From NCBI GenBank assembly GCA_963798275.1, contig CAWCTB010000030.1, forward strand, positions 124,001 to 188,000: a stretch of 64,000 nt of DNA, read 5' to 3'. This document shows positions 1 through 11,437 of the stretch, one piece after another. The DNA comes from CAWCTB01 sp963798275. GTDB taxonomy: Bacteria; Acidobacteriota; Terriglobia; Terriglobales; Acidobacteriaceae. The notes below the pieces were generated by a model. The model searched no databases and had not been told where the DNA came from. It saw only the letters and a program-made list of their open reading frames with translations. The position numbers were made by a program, and so were the translations under genes. The first letter of the stretch is position 1, and the number at the start of each line of letters is the position of its first letter.

Positions 1-369
1 GTTTTCCCGGGAACGTCACGATCGATGTCGACCATCACGGCGGGTGAACTGGCGGGCATGGACCGGCCGTCGGCGCTCGAGTTCTCGTTCTTTCTGTCGA
101 TGCCGACGATGATCGCGGCCACCTGCTATGACCTGTTGAAGTCGCTGCGGCCGCATCATGGCGAGCCCAGCGCCATCGGTTCCATGCCGGCCGACACGCA
201 TTCCTGGATTGTGCTGGCCATCGGCTTCGTGGTGTCGTTCATCGTGGCATACGCGGTGGTAGCGTGGTTCATGAACTGGGTCCGCACCCGGGGTTTCGCG
301 GTGTTCGCCATCTATCGGATACTCCTTGGGGCGTTCGTTTTGTGGTGGTTTGCGGGCCGGATGGGCTAG
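1..369 (+). CDS. uppP: Undecaprenyl-diphosphatase UppP (BacA), C-terminal part
   Basis: This is the 3' part of a gene that begins before the window. UppP is an inner-membrane enzyme that dephosphorylates undecaprenyl diphosphate to recycle the lipid carrier of peptidoglycan synthesis. Reading from base 1, the frame opens with the family signature FPGTSRS, part of the active site, followed by GMDRPSALEFSF. Two hydrophobic segments follow (roughly codons 63-85 and 100-120), the last carrying the typical YRI(L/V)LG ending. The stop is at 367-369. Only about 122 codons are visible of a family that is usually about 270 residues. The assignment is secure from the motif. Confidence 0.9.
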   Translation, partial: VFPGTSRSMSTITAGELAGMDRPSALEFSFFLSMPTMIAATCYDLLKSLRPHHGEPSAIGSMPADTHSWIVLAIGFVVSFIVAYAVVAWFMNWVRTRGFAVFAIYRILLGAFVLWWFAGRMG

Positions 370-592
370 CGTCCGCAATAGTGGGGGAGACTAGTTCGGC
401 AACGTCTAACACTCGTTTTTTCACTTCGGTAGCTGACCTTTTTGGCATAATCACCTTGGCTCTGGCGTACTCGCGGCCCGTTCAAGCGAAAGCTTCCGGG
501 ACGCACCGCAATCGGCAAACTTCAGACTCGCGCCATCGAGGTCGCCGCGGGTGCAGCGGTGATTTGTGCCTGCGCCGAATGGAGCAGGCAGA

Positions 593-3094
593 ATGAGTCC
601 TCGGAAAGCGCGCCGGTCTGGGGCAAGGCCGAACGCCAACATGAAAATTGTTACGCGGGCATTTACTCCCACGGCCAACCGGCGACTGAACGAGTTGGTC
701 GGTTTCCTCGTGCTGGTCTTCGCGACTCTCCTGGTCCTGGCTCTGGTTTCGTATTCGCCACTCGACCCTCGCTGAATAGCGCGTCGAATCCGCCCGTCTC
801 ACGGCCGGCGCACAACTGGATCGGGCTGTTCGGGGCCACGGTCAGCGATCTTGCGCTGCAGGTGTTCGGCGTAGCGGTATTCCTGATCCCGGTCTACCTC
901 GTCTTGTACTCGATTCGCTGGTTTCGTTCGCGGCCGGTGAACTCGCCCTACGCGAAGACGCTGGGCGCGGCAGCGCTGCTGGTGTTTGCCGCCGGACTCG
1001 TCGGGCTGCTGCCCTGGAATTTCAAGTGGATGGGGGCAATCCCAGCCGAGGGCCTTCTGGGACGAATCGTTGCCGACGGGCTGATTCATTACTTCAACAT
1101 CGTCGGTGCATACCTGGTGTGCGTGGCCGTAATCGCGGTGGCGCTGTATCTCTCAACCGCGTTTTCGTTCGGAGCAATCGAGATCTGGTCGCAGACACGC
1201 TTTGCGTTCGCCTACGCAGCGCTGGACCGCTTTGCCGATTGGAAGGCCGAACGCGCCCGCAAACGCGCCGCAAAAGAACTGGAGAAGAAACGCGCCAACG
1301 CAGCCAACGCCAAGCCGGTCGTTACCGCGCAGATTGTTCCGCGACGGGCGAACGAGCAGGCCGCACCTGCTGTCGCTGCTGGAGTTCCCATTCCGCCGGC
1401 TCCGCAGGTACCGCCGGGGACTCCGGTGCGCAGCGGCATCGAGCGCATGTTCCAGGGTGAAGAGCGGGCGAGCACCGGTCGCCCATCCGTGCCGTCCCCA
1501 GCGCAAACAACGAGCCCTGTTCCTGCCGAAGACGAGCCGAGTGAGCCCGAGCATATCGCCGTCACCTCGCGCGCCGACAGCGTTCCGCACGGCAAGACCA
1601 CGATGCCGCGGGTTGCCGGCGGCTACAAGCTGCCGTCTACGGCACTACTGCATCGTCCGGACGAACACAGCGCAATCAACGAAGAAGACCTCAAGCACCT
1701 GGCCCAGGTACTACAGGAAAAGTGCGCCGAGTTCGATGTTCGCGGACAGGTGACGCAGATCAATCCTGGGCCGGTGGTCACCACCTTCGAGTTCAAGCCG
1801 GAGGCGGGCATCAAGTACAGCCGCGTAACTGGGCTGTCTGACGATCTCTGCCTGGCGCTGCGCGCCGAGAGCATTCTGATTGAGCGCATGTCCGGCAAGT
1901 CCACGGTCGGCATCCAGGTACCCAATCACCAGCGCGAGACCATCTGGCTGCGCGAGGTGGTGGAGGCGCGCGAGTTCCTGGTGCCGAAATCGAAGCTGAC
2001 GCTGGCCATGGGCAAGGACATCAATGGCCGCATCGTGACTGCCGAGTTAAACACCATGCCGCACTTGCTGATCGCCGGCTCGACGGGATCGGGCAAGAGC
2101 GTGGCCATCAACGCGTTCATCATGTCGGTGCTGTACAAGGCTACGCCCGAAGAGGTACGTCTGATCCTGGTCGATCCCAAGCGGCTGGAGTTGGGTAATT
2201 ACGAAGGCATTCCGCACCTGCACACACCGATCATCACCGAGCCTAAGCTGGCCTCCAACGCCCTGCGCAATGCGGTGCGCGAAATGGAACGCCGCCTGAA
2301 AGTGCTGGCGGAGAAGGGCGTCCGCAACATCGACCAGTACAACAAGCTGTTCGATGACAACACGCTCAGCCTGTTCGAAGACGGGAGCGAAGCGCGGCCG
2401 CTGCCCTACATCGTCATCATCATCGACGAATTGGCGGACTTGATGATGCTCGACGGGCAGAACGTGGAAGCTTCGATTACCCGCCTGGCGCAGATGGCGC
2501 GCGCCGTCGGTATCCACCTGGTGCTGGCGACGCAGCGGCCCTCGGTCGATGTGATCACCGGGCTGATCAAGGCCAATTTCCCTGCCCGCATGTCGTTCCG
2601 TGTGGCCACCAAAATCGACTCGCGCACCATTCTGGACGCCAATGGCGCAGAAGCCTTGCTGGGCCGGGGCGATATGCTTGTACCTGCCCAACGGTTCGGC
2701 GCGGGTGCACCGCCTACACGCGCCATTTGTTACGGAGAAAGAGATCGCGGCTGTCGTCGAGTTCTGGAAGTCGCAGGCTCCTGCGCAGTACCAGGAGCAC
2801 TTCCTGGCGGCTCCTCGCGAAGATGGCGACGATTCGTCCGGGGGATCGGGCGCAGAGGACGGCGACGAGGGAAACGACGAGCTTTACCAGGACGGGGTGC
2901 GCATCGTGTTGGAGTACGGCAAGGCATCGACTTCCCTGCTGCAGCGCCGCTTGCGCATCGGCTATGGGCGCGCGGCGCACCTCATCGACCTGATGGAGCG
3001 CGACGGCATCGTCGGGGCCGCCGACGGTCCGAAGCCGCGCGAAGTGCTAAAGCGTCCCGACTGGCTCAGCGAAGTAGAAGACGCAATGCGGTAG
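593..3094 (+). CDS. ftsK: DNA translocase FtsK (two frameshifts)
   Basis: FtsK pumps DNA at the division septum and activates dimer resolution. The ATG at 593 follows a GGAGCAGG ribosome site, which is better than an in-frame ATG at 566. The order is an N-terminal region with about four membrane segments (codons 20-200), a Pro/Ala-rich linker, the motor with Walker A GSTGSGKS and Walker B IIIDELADL, and a C-terminal winged-helix gamma domain (LYQDGVRIVLEYGKAS onward). Two one-base shifts break the frame. One C is missing in the run at 766-768, where SYSPLDP should continue as SLNSAS. One extra base sits near 2678, where RGDML should continue as YLPNG. The shifts compensate, giving about 833 residues, a normal length. 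Sequencing error is more likely than a dead gene because FtsK is normally essential. Confidence 0.93.
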
Positions 3095-3193
3095 TCTCGC
3101 CGATTGACCGAACTAAACTTGTAAACCACCGCCCCGTGCTATAGGCTGCCTCCGACCATAAGCCGCCACGGCGGCATGGAGCGGAGGAGAGCT

Positions 3194-3451
3194 ATGTACA
3201 TACTTTGGTGGATCATCGTCGGCCTGATCGCCGGCTGGATTACGGGCAAGTTGATGAAGGGTTCGGGATACGGTGCGCTGATGGACATTATCCTGGGGAT
3301 TGTCGGCGCCATCATCGGTGGATTTATCATGCGCGCCCTGGGTTTTGTCGGGAGCGGCGGGATGATCTACACCATCTGCATCGCGGTACTTGGAGCAGTG
3401 ATACTGACCTGGCTGGTGCGGCTGGTCACCGGCAGGAAATCGGCGCTTTGA
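3194..3451 (+). CDS. GlsB/YeaQ/YmgE family small membrane protein
   Basis: An 85-residue, strongly hydrophobic and glycine-rich protein with three predicted membrane segments. The pattern WWIIVGLIAGWITGKLMKG at the N-terminus and GAIIGGFI in the middle is typical of the transglycosylase-associated (GlsB/YeaQ) family. These proteins are often stress-induced, but their biochemical role is unsettled. The ATG at 3194 is preceded by GGAGGA at a good distance, so the in-frame ATG at 3176 is less likely. It stands alone 99 bp after ftsK. Confidence 0.8.
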   Translation: MYILWWIIVGLIAGWITGKLMKGSGYGALMDIILGIVGAIIGGFIMRALGFVGSGGMIYTICIAVLGAVILTWLVRLVTGRKSAL

Positions 3452-3604
3452 ATGGCTCGGGGACTGCCCTGCGCGAAAGGCCGTCCCCGTCTAAGTCTGC
3501 TTGGTATGACCACGATGTAATCCTGCACCATGCCTGCTGTGAATGCCGGCGTCATTAAACTCCAACTCGAATATCTCACCTTGCCACTGTCAATCAGCGG
3601 CGGA

Positions 3605-4159
3605 TCACGACGATTCCATTTCTTCAGCCATAGCCAGCAATCTGGTCACGGTGTTCCAGTTCCTGGCCGTTGCTGGAGTTTTAAGAATCTTGTCGAGAGC
3701 AGCCCATGGGAGCGTGGAGCGCCCCATGCCATGCGGGAAGTAGATGTAGAGCTCGCGACCGGCGAAGTGTAGCTCCTCCGGATCGGCCTTAATGCTGAGT
3801 ACTTTGTCGCGAGCTTCGGGAGACGGTGCGCTGGCGAGGAAGGTGACCGCCAGCTTGCCCGGATCGATGTTCTTGCGAGCGGCGAAGGGATTGCTGGCAA
3901 TCACGTGTCTCAGTTCATCGGGTCTCCGCAAGATGACAGACGGACGAAATCCGAAGCGCTTCTCGATGGCGCTCTCGATCTTCCGCGACAAAGCTGCGCT
4001 GTCTTGTTTCCTGCAACGGAAAATTACGTTACCGCTTTGCAGGTGGGTTTGTGGCTGTTCCAGCTTGAGAGATCCATACAGTTCCCGCAAGACGTCCATC
4101 TTGATCTTGTGATGGCCTCCAATGTTGACGCCACGCAGAAGGGAGACGACCACAGGCAT
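3605..4159 (-). CDS. DUF1697 family protein
   Basis: A 184-residue soluble protein that begins VVSLLRGVNIGGHHKIKM and continues with LQSGNVIF. Both are hallmarks of the DUF1697 family, small alpha/beta proteins of unknown function found across soil bacteria. A later FPHGMGRSTLPW segment also fits the family. Its length is normal and no frameshift is seen. It diverges from the sodium:solute symporter at 4244 with an 84-bp gap, so the two may share a promoter region. No function is inferred. Confidence 0.8.
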   Translation of the reverse strand: MPVVVSLLRGVNIGGHHKIKMDVLRELYGSLKLEQPQTHLQSGNVIFRCRKQDSAALSRKIESAIEKRFGFRPSVILRRPDELRHVIASNPFAARKNIDPGKLAVTFLASAPSPEARDKVLSIKADPEELHFAGRELYIYFPHGMGRSTLPWAALDKILKTPATARNWNTVTRLLAMAEEMESS

Positions 4160-4243
4160 GGGAAAGTACTATAGCTGGTTTGCGGCTCGGAATGGGGACA
4201 TTGGCCTGAGTATGGAGCGGGCGACGAGGAGAACTATCCGATC

Positions 4244-5714
4244 ATGGGATTGAACCTGCTGGACCTTGGGATCGTAGTCCTGTACCTCGGGGGCGTCACC
4301 GCGTTTGGGCTGCACTTTCGTAAGCGGCAGCGAACGATTAAGGACTATTTCCTCGCGGACAAGGTCATTCCCTGGTGGGCCATTTCGCTCTCCATCGTAG
4401 CGGCCGAGACCAGCACTCTTACCGTTATCAGCGTGCCCGGCCTGGCTTATGACAAGGACTTTCGCTTCCTGCAATTGGTCATGGGATACCTGCTGGGACG
4501 CGTCATCGTGAGCTTCCTGCTCATACCGCACTATTTTTCGGGAGAACTGGTCACCGCCTATCAGTTGATCCAACGACGCTTCGGAGAGAAGCTGCGCTCT
4601 CTGACCGCTGGCTTGTTCTTGATCACGCGCGCCGCCGCTGAGGGGGTACGAGTGTTCGCGGTGGCGATCGTGGTGGGAATTGCGCTTTCCAGCCTGCTGT
4701 CGGGCCTCAGCGACTTGGGGCGTGATATTGCCGCGATTGCGATCGTCTCCGTGCTGACTTTGATTTATACCTTCGAAGGCGGTATGGCGGCAGTCATCTG
4801 GACAGATGTGGTCCAGTTAGGCATCTACCTGGCGGGGACACTGGTCGGGCTTTTCACCATACTGCACCTGGTGCCCGGAGGCTGGAGCACGATTCACTCG
4901 GTCGCGAGCCAAGCCGGCAAGTTGCGTACCTTCGACTTCTCGTGGAATGGGTTCGCGCCTTATACGTTTTGGTCAGGAGTGATCGGCGGAACGTTTCTGA
5001 CCACGGCAAGCCATGGCACGGACCAGCTCATCGTGCAGCGGTTGCTGTCTGCACGAACGAAGAGGCAGTCGCAAGTTGCTTTGCTGGCTAGTGGGGTTGC
5101 TGTGTTTTTCCAGTTCGGGCTGTTTTTGTTGATAGGGGCGATGCTGTTCGTGTTCTACCAACTGTTTCCGCCGGCGGTGCCGTTCGCGCGAACGGACACG
5201 GTGTTCCCGACTTTCGTGGTGACGCAAATGCCTCACGGCATCAGCGGGCTTCTGATCTCGGCGATTCTGGCGGCCGCGATGTCGAACTTGAGTGCCGCGC
5301 TGAATTCACTATCGTCCACGACAATCGTCGATTTCTACGCGCGCATGCATCCAGCGGCAACGGAAGAGCGACGCGTGTACCTGTCGCGAATAGCCACTGT
5401 CGTCTGGGGCGTGGTTCTGTTTGGGCTGGCGATTCTCGCGCGGCATGGGGGCAAGGTACTGGAGGTTGGCTTGTCGATCGCCTCGGTCGCCTACGGATCG
5501 CTGCTGGGAGTTTTTCTTCTCGGGGTACTAACCAAAAGGGCTTCGGAGCGTGGCGCGATGACTGGGAATGCTTTGCGGTTTCCTGCTGAATCTGTACTTG
5601 TGGCAGTTCACCCGCATTCCCTTCACCTGGTACGTAGCGCTGGGCAGCATTGCGACATTCGCGGTGGGTTATGGCAGTAGCTTGATTCTCAAGGCGCAAA
5701 TGCAGACTCATTGA
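4244..5714 (+). CDS. Sodium:solute symporter family transporter (frameshift near the end)
   Basis: A polytopic inner-membrane transporter of the SSS family, about 489 residues with around 13 hydrophobic segments. It couples Na+ entry to uptake of an organic solute; the substrate cannot be read from sequence. Family features include the N-terminal KDYFLADK motif followed by WWAISLSIVAAETS, and ALNSLSSTTIVDFY in the core. One extra A at 5567-5568 shifts the frame after RASERGAMTG. Removing it restores MLCGFLLNLYLW and then WYVALGSIATF, ending at the TGA at 5712-5714. Without the correction the protein would end at 5680 with an unrelated tail. Confidence 0.85.
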
Positions 5715-6213
5715 GCAGTAAATAGGGGTGCGTGCGCAGCATTCCTGTGACACTCCAGTCACACGCGCGAACGCGAGGGCTTTCGATTGGTGAAACACCG
5801 TGCGCGGGTGGCGCGCACGGCGCCAGCGTGATCGCGTGGGAAGGCCGACATCGTATCGGGACGATCGATCCTGTGCCCAGTGACATCAAGAACGGGGCCG
5901 TCCTCACGGATTACTTCACAACCGCTGAGCAGAGCTCCACTCATTGCCGCCTGAGGAACCTGCTGTTGTTGTCCTTGACATCGCAACCAGCCCGATGCTA
6001 ACTTCGGGCCAATAGCAGACGCCGGGCGCATTTTTTTCGCGCCGGCAATCGATGGTGCTACAGTTCTTCGAGAGAATAGCCACCAACTGGTGTTAGATCG
6101 GGTGAGATGTCCCAGGACTCCCGGTTCATCATACGAAAGACGTAACAAGCGTTAGCGATCAGCGTTCAATTAAGAACGCCGGGTTAGCTGGCAGTTCCGT
6201 GGTAGGAGGGGTT
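5715..6213. other. Intergenic region with one GC-rich hairpin
   Basis: About 500 bp without a supported gene. Short open frames on both strands have no recognisable product. The only structure seen is an imperfect inverted repeat at about 6021-6049 (GCCGGGCGC, a T7 loop, then GCGCCGGC). The T-run lies in the loop rather than after the stem, so it does not look like an ordinary intrinsic terminator. Confidence 0.5.
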
Positions 6214-7048
6214 ATGCGGTTCAGTCTGGTTTCAGTCTCGTCTTTCCTGGTAGCTGTCTTGTTGGCGGCACCCGAATTCGCTACCGCCAGCGCCGCCATA
6301 GTGTCTTGGGGGTACAGAGGTAGCGGCTCAGGAGTAGCGGTGAGTTGCCCTCCTAACAGTACTACGGGGGCGAGATGTGGGTACACCTGGATGAACAGCG
6401 GGAGCCACGGGGCCAACCCAATTCTCCTCAATTGGCATAATGGCACTGGCAGCCGAAACTGCCAAACTACATCAAGAACCTGAGTGCTGGGACAATTTCC
6501 AGTGTGACCGGAGCCTCGCTCGTCACAGGCTCAAGCCACGATGTGTATCGAGCTCCCGAATACGATTTCATGGATAGCTCAGGACACTCTCAGAGCTATG
6601 TGGATACGGGTTACTACCTGACAACCGGTGCGGGGACCGTGACCATCAATTTCACGCACGGAGTCACTCAACTCGCAATCTACTGGGGAAGTGTTGACCG
6701 ATTTAACTCGATCCATCTCACGCGAGACACCAACGGCACGTTACTACAGATACGATAAACTACCTCAACTTGAGTGGCTTTACTACCGGAGTCGGCGAGG
6801 TGACGCAATCTGTGGTTGCCGATTTCCAAATCCCTACTGCCGACGTTACCGCTGGCGCATATTGGACGCAGGTCTCGTTCAGTTCAACCTCGAATGCCTT
6901 CGAGATAGACAACATGGAATTGTGGAACTGTGCGAGTTGTGGAAGAAGCTTCGGTAATGCCGGCGCAACCCCTGAACCGTCCAGCATGGCGATGTTGAGC
7001 CTAGGCATTGCCGGCGTTCTCGGAATGGCCCGCAAAAGGCTCTTCTAG
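6214..7048 (+). CDS. PEP-CTERM sorting domain secreted protein (two frameshifts)
   Basis: An exported protein of about 277 residues. The ATG at 6214 follows a GGAGG site and starts a clear signal peptide ending near EFATASA. The middle is beta-rich and threonine/serine-rich (THGVTQLAIYWGSVD and similar), as in other small PEP-CTERM proteins. The C-terminus has the sorting signal TPEPSS, a hydrophobic stretch and a final RKRLF. In the family this tail is cut and anchored by exosortase during export to the envelope or matrix. Two frame changes interrupt it, near 6440-6470 and near 6735-6750. The frames rejoin into one family-like sequence, so a single gene is proposed. No exosortase gene lies in this window. 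Confidence 0.72.
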
Positions 7049-7107
7049 TCTAGCAACAACGTTTCTCAAAGCCAGAATGCTGCCTTCACGCTCCAACCGT
7101 TCTTGGG

Positions 7108-9664
7108 CTACTTTGAACAGTTAGCGTTCTTATAGCCATCGAGTTGGAGCACCCGCGGACCGGAAAAGTGCTCCAGCGCACTGACCGACTGCACGAATTC
7201 AGCCCTGAATTCGCGCGCGGTAGTCAGTGGCGTGTCGATGCAAGCGCCCAAAAAATCTCCCGGGAAATTGTAGGGAGGGACACAGGTGTGGGGGCCGCAG
7301 GTGCCGCCGTACATCAGGGCCGGATTGTATTCTGCGATTTTCGTCCAGCCATTCGGTTTTTTTGCGTAAAGTCTGAAGGCGCTAAACGCGCGGCGGAGGC
7401 GAAGCGCATCATGCGCAGCGAAGAGTCCAACGCTCCTGATGGATACTTCCTTGCCGGTCTTCCATTCGATCCAGTGGGTGAAGCCCACCGGCTCGCCATC
7501 GGCGAACACGGTCGCATGGTCGGGCGAGCCCTGGGCAACGCTGAACATGTCCTGGGGATGAGTGGCGCCACTGGTTCCGGTGACCTGGGTTCCGTTGCTG
7601 CTGTCGAACAGATCGGATGAGCTGATCTGATTGGAGCCGATGAGGTTGGCATTAGCAATGATTGCCGCCGCTTGCGCGGATTTCGCGGCCGCATCGAGAC
7701 TCAATTCCTTGGCGTGGCGCGCCGCCGCTTCCATTTCCTGCCGGTCGCGCGCCAGGGTAGCGGCATCCTTCTTGGCGTCCGAGTCGATTTGCAGGATTTC
7801 GGCTTTTTCGAACTGCTCATTGTTCGCCAGCTGCGCCACTGCCTGCGCCTTGATGGCGGTGATGAACAACGCGGCGTTGCGATTGGCGCGGTCGGCTTCC
7901 TGGACGGCGCGTGCGTTCGACGCTTCGGCCTGGGCCTCTGCCTCTTGCGTGCTCTCGAGCGCGGATTGCAATTGCCGATTCAAGTCCTCACTTTGCCGGC
8001 GTGCCTGCTCCTGAATGGCCAGCAGCTTCCCTTTTGCATCTTCAAGGGCTTGAGCTTGTTCGCGGGCCCGGCGCTCGGTTTTTGCCCGTGAATTCTCGAT
8101 GGCCGCAAAGATGGCGAACCCGACCGCAACCAGAAACGCCGTCGCAAGGACAGCAACCACCTGGCGGGTGCGGCGAATTTCACGCTGCTTCTTCTCTTCT
8201 TCGGCCCGGCGCGCGGCATCGCGGGCTTCGCGGCTTTCGTCCAGGAAGCCCATCGCCGCTTCGAAGCCGGGGTGGTAGCGATCGGCCCATGCCTGGTTGG
8301 GACGCCACTTCTGCTGCCACTCCAGCATCAGCGACAGTTCCGGATCGGTCATCAGGCCGGCCGCGCCCCGGGCATGCATGGACATGTTCTGAGTCAGGCG
8401 GTTGTAGTGGGCAGCCGATTCGGCTTCGTCCTCGACCCACACCTTCAACCGGCTCCAAATGCGCATCAGGCTCTCGTGCGAGATGTCGATGATGGTTTCA
8501 GGCGCCAGGGGCTCGGGGGACGGCGGCATCAGGAATGATCGGCTGGGCTTGCGGAAGACATCGACTACTTCGATGACTTCGGCAGGGGTGGCATCCGCAA
8601 TGGCGCAGAGCGTAGCCAGGCTGGTGGGTCGGCGGATGCCACGGGCATCGGAACCTTTGTCGGTCAGCGCCTGCAGGACCTTTTCGCAGATCTGCCGCTG
8701 GCGATCGTCTTTCAGTTCGGCGAAGGCTTTTTCAGCATGCTGGTCGAGGGCATGCTGCATGGTACCGATGGCGTCGTAATGCGAGCAGAGACATCGCTCC
8801 TGCGCCGCCCTCGCTCTGCCAGCGCGCCCAGGTGCGGTTCAGGGCGTGCTGCAAAATGGAAAGCTGATCGGGATTGTCTCCCACATCGTTGACCAGGCGG
8901 GTAAGCAGCACGGGGCTGATCTGGCCTCCGGCGACCGCCACAGGGCCTTTTATGGCGGCCTTGCGCTCCTCGCGCGTCATGCGCGGAACCAGGTATTCCC
9001 CGCGATTGATCGCCTCCGGCAGTCCGGGAAACTGAGCGCAGTCGCCGAGGAAATCGGAGCGCATGGTCAGGACCACGTAGATCGGGTACTCGGAGCTACA
9101 CGCCTCCAGCAGCAGATTCACGAAGGCGACGGACTTTTCGTCCGTGTCAATGGCGTCGCCGGATGACTCGCGCAGCTTGCGATAACGGAACAGTTCCTCG
9201 AACTGGTCGACCACGAGGAGCAGGTTCGGCCTGTCTTCGGGATTGGCCTGCTCATAGATGTCGACCAGGCCCAGCTTGCTCAAACGCAGCGTGGCATCGA
9301 CGATCTCGTTCATCGGCAGACCTTCGATCTGCTCATGAAACAGAATTCCCGGGCTCGCCAGAGATTGGGCCATCGACTTGATGGGATCGCTGCCAGGACG
9401 AAAATGGGCGATACGCCAGGTGGTGCCGGCCGAGCCCATCAGTCCACGGCGCAAGGCGGGCATCAGACCGCAATTGACCAGGGACGACTTGCCGCTACCT
9501 GAGGTGCCCACTACCGCCAGGAAATGCTGGTGCGCAAGCGCATCGACCATGGCGTCGACCTGGCTTTCACGTCCAAAGAACAAATGCTCTTCGTCTTCAC
9601 GAAATGGCCGCAGCCCGGGAAAGGGATTGGCGAGTCGAACGCCAGCCAGGGCGGGTGCGCTCAT
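7108..9664 (-). CDS. nSTAND1-type ATPase with membrane segment, coiled coil and C-terminal jelly-roll-like domain (one frameshift)
   Basis: About 851 residues once one frameshift near 8781-8784 is corrected; there the sequence should run into HYDAIGTMQHALDQHAEKA. The N-terminal half is a STAND NTPase of the novel STAND 1 type. It has the entry signature NPFPGLRPF, FFGRE, Walker A GTSGSGKSS and Walker B LLLVVDQFEELFR, then a helical ISHESLMRIW segment. A basic stretch and one membrane helix follow (about residues 495-520), then a long Ala/Glu/Gln-rich coiled coil. A beta-rich C-terminus (about 700-850) has WIEWKTGKEVSIRSVGLF and a later AFRLYAKK, resembling F5/8 (discoidin-like) folds. Its ATG overlaps the stop of the TIR gene by 4 bp, so the two are probably co-translated. 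The ligand of the C-terminal domain is unknown. Confidence 0.75.
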
Positions 9665-11252
9665 CGCTGCCCACCTGAGGTGATAGCGTCAACGAACTCG
9701 GTGAAGGTGCTCTTAGAGTATCCGGGCAGCCCGCTGATCACCCTGGGTTCCTCGAGGTCGATCAGCTCCTGTTTGCCCTCCGTAACCGGCTCCGCCAGGT
9801 AGGTGTAGACGGTGAGTGGCGGCTTCGACCCGCGATATGCCTGCGCCTTGCGCAGATCGGATTCAATGCTGCGCTTCCAGGCTTCGTCGGCTGCTCCATA
9901 GAAAAGCAACACGGCATCGCAACTGCTCAAGGCGTCCTGGTTGGCCTGGCGTACGGTTGCCGAGTCTCCCTCAAAGAGGGGGATGACGGTTTCGAAGCCC
10001 TTCGACATGAAAAACTTCCGGACGGGGATGGTGGCTTTGCGGTCGCGCTCGTCACAGATGAGGTACACCTGCTTCGCTGGCGGAGGCCGCGGAGGCGGCC
10101 GGCGTCGCTGGGGCAGGCGGGGCTTCCAGCTTCTTGAGCGCTGCATGCGTGGCGCTCTTCATGTCTTCCAGATCGCCAGTGATGAGGTCGGCTCCGAATT
10201 GCGCCTCCGGATCGCGGGAGAGACTGTTGATGAACTGCTGCTGCCGCGGCGAATCGGACCGGACATCACGGGGAACCCAAATCAAGCGCTGCAGTCCGTC
10301 GCTCCGGCTGCGGCGGATGGCAATGTCGTTCTGCAGCACGCCCATTGATTTTTCGCTGGGCCCGTCCAGCACAGCACCGTAGCGCGAACCGATGAGGTGG
10401 ATGGAAAGCTTGCAAAGAGCCAGCATCTTTTCCACTTCGGGGACGAAGGCTTCCTCTTCCACCGGCAGCGCGTGATCGGGATAGACCATGTACCCGTGCA
10501 TGCGGAGCTCGGCTTCCAGCGACTCGCGGGCCTCGCGGACATCGAAGCTGCACTCGGCGAGATAAACCGCCGGCTTGTCCGGTGAGGCCGCTACCGCCGC
10601 TTTCCCAGCTCCGCTGCCTGCAGCCGGTGTCGGAGGTGGGCTGCCTGCGAGTGGCGTCGCCGTCCCCACGACCGCAACTGGCGTCCCTGCCGCTGCAGGT
10701 CCGGTATCAATTTTCTTGATAAGCTGGGCGATGTCGAATGCCAGCTTGGCCATCTTCAAGTTGTATTTCTGGGTGAAATCCTCCCCGTACGCCGGATCGA
10801 GCTCCAACGGCGTTTGCTGCTCATCGAGGATGTAGAAGGGATAGCCAAGCGCCAACTTCATCACGTCAGGCAAGCGGCTGTTCGTCGTCCACCGGCATCT
10901 TGATCACTTTCAAGACGCGGGATTTGTTGTCGACGACCAGTCCGCCGGATTGTTCCGCCGTTTTGCAGAATTCCTTGACTTCGCGCGTACACCACTCGGA
11001 CTCGACATACCGCGGCGTGACCACGGAGATGAGCAACGCCGTCTTGGGAAATTGCTGGACAATTTCGTCAGCAAAGATGTCGTTACCGGTGAGCTTTACG
11101 TCCCGCCAGATTTCTGCCGGACGGCCCAGGCGCATGCTCAGCATGGCCGACAGCGAAGCATGAAAACGGGTGATCCAGCCCTGCTGCTGCGGAGTCAGGG
11201 GCTGGTTATCGAGGTGCGCGTAACTGATGAATACTTGCTTCTCAAACTTCAT
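9661..11252 (-). CDS. Protein with three TIR-like modules (two frameshifts)
   Basis: About 529 residues after two corrections. Module 1 (residues 1-165) is a standard TIR domain opening KQVFISYAH. It carries the helix motif SEWCTREV, in which the Glu four positions after Trp corresponds to the catalytic residue of TIR NADases. Module 2 follows a Pro/Ala/Gly-rich linker and begins PAVYLAECSFDVREARE, resembling DUF4062/TIR folds. Module 3 begins KQVYLICDERD and has DAVLLFYGAADEAW. Modules 2 and 3 lack the WCxxE motif. Frame breaks lie at 10866-10873, where QPL should continue PDVMKLALGYPFYI, and at about 10078-10110 in the Pro/Ala linker. The stop overlaps the start of the STAND ATPase (ATGA). 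A signalling or abortive-infection role is inference from family and context. Confidence 0.75.
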
Positions 11253-11437
11253 GGACCTAGGTCTCCGCCGCCCACGGCAGAATCAGACAAGCGACGGAAT
11301 CCGGCAAGCATCGGCCAGAGCAAGCCGACGGGACAGCTTTCCCCAATCGAGTCTCCGCCTCGAGCCAACCGCCTGGAGCTCTTGCGCAAATCCTCATCAG
11401 CCTCTGAGGCAAGAAGCGACATGGGCCTCACAGCAGT

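Noticed and set aside
6021..6049. Hairpin after the symporter gene as an intrinsic terminator
   Set aside because: The T-run is in the loop, not after the stem, and the hairpin lies 300 bp beyond the stop.
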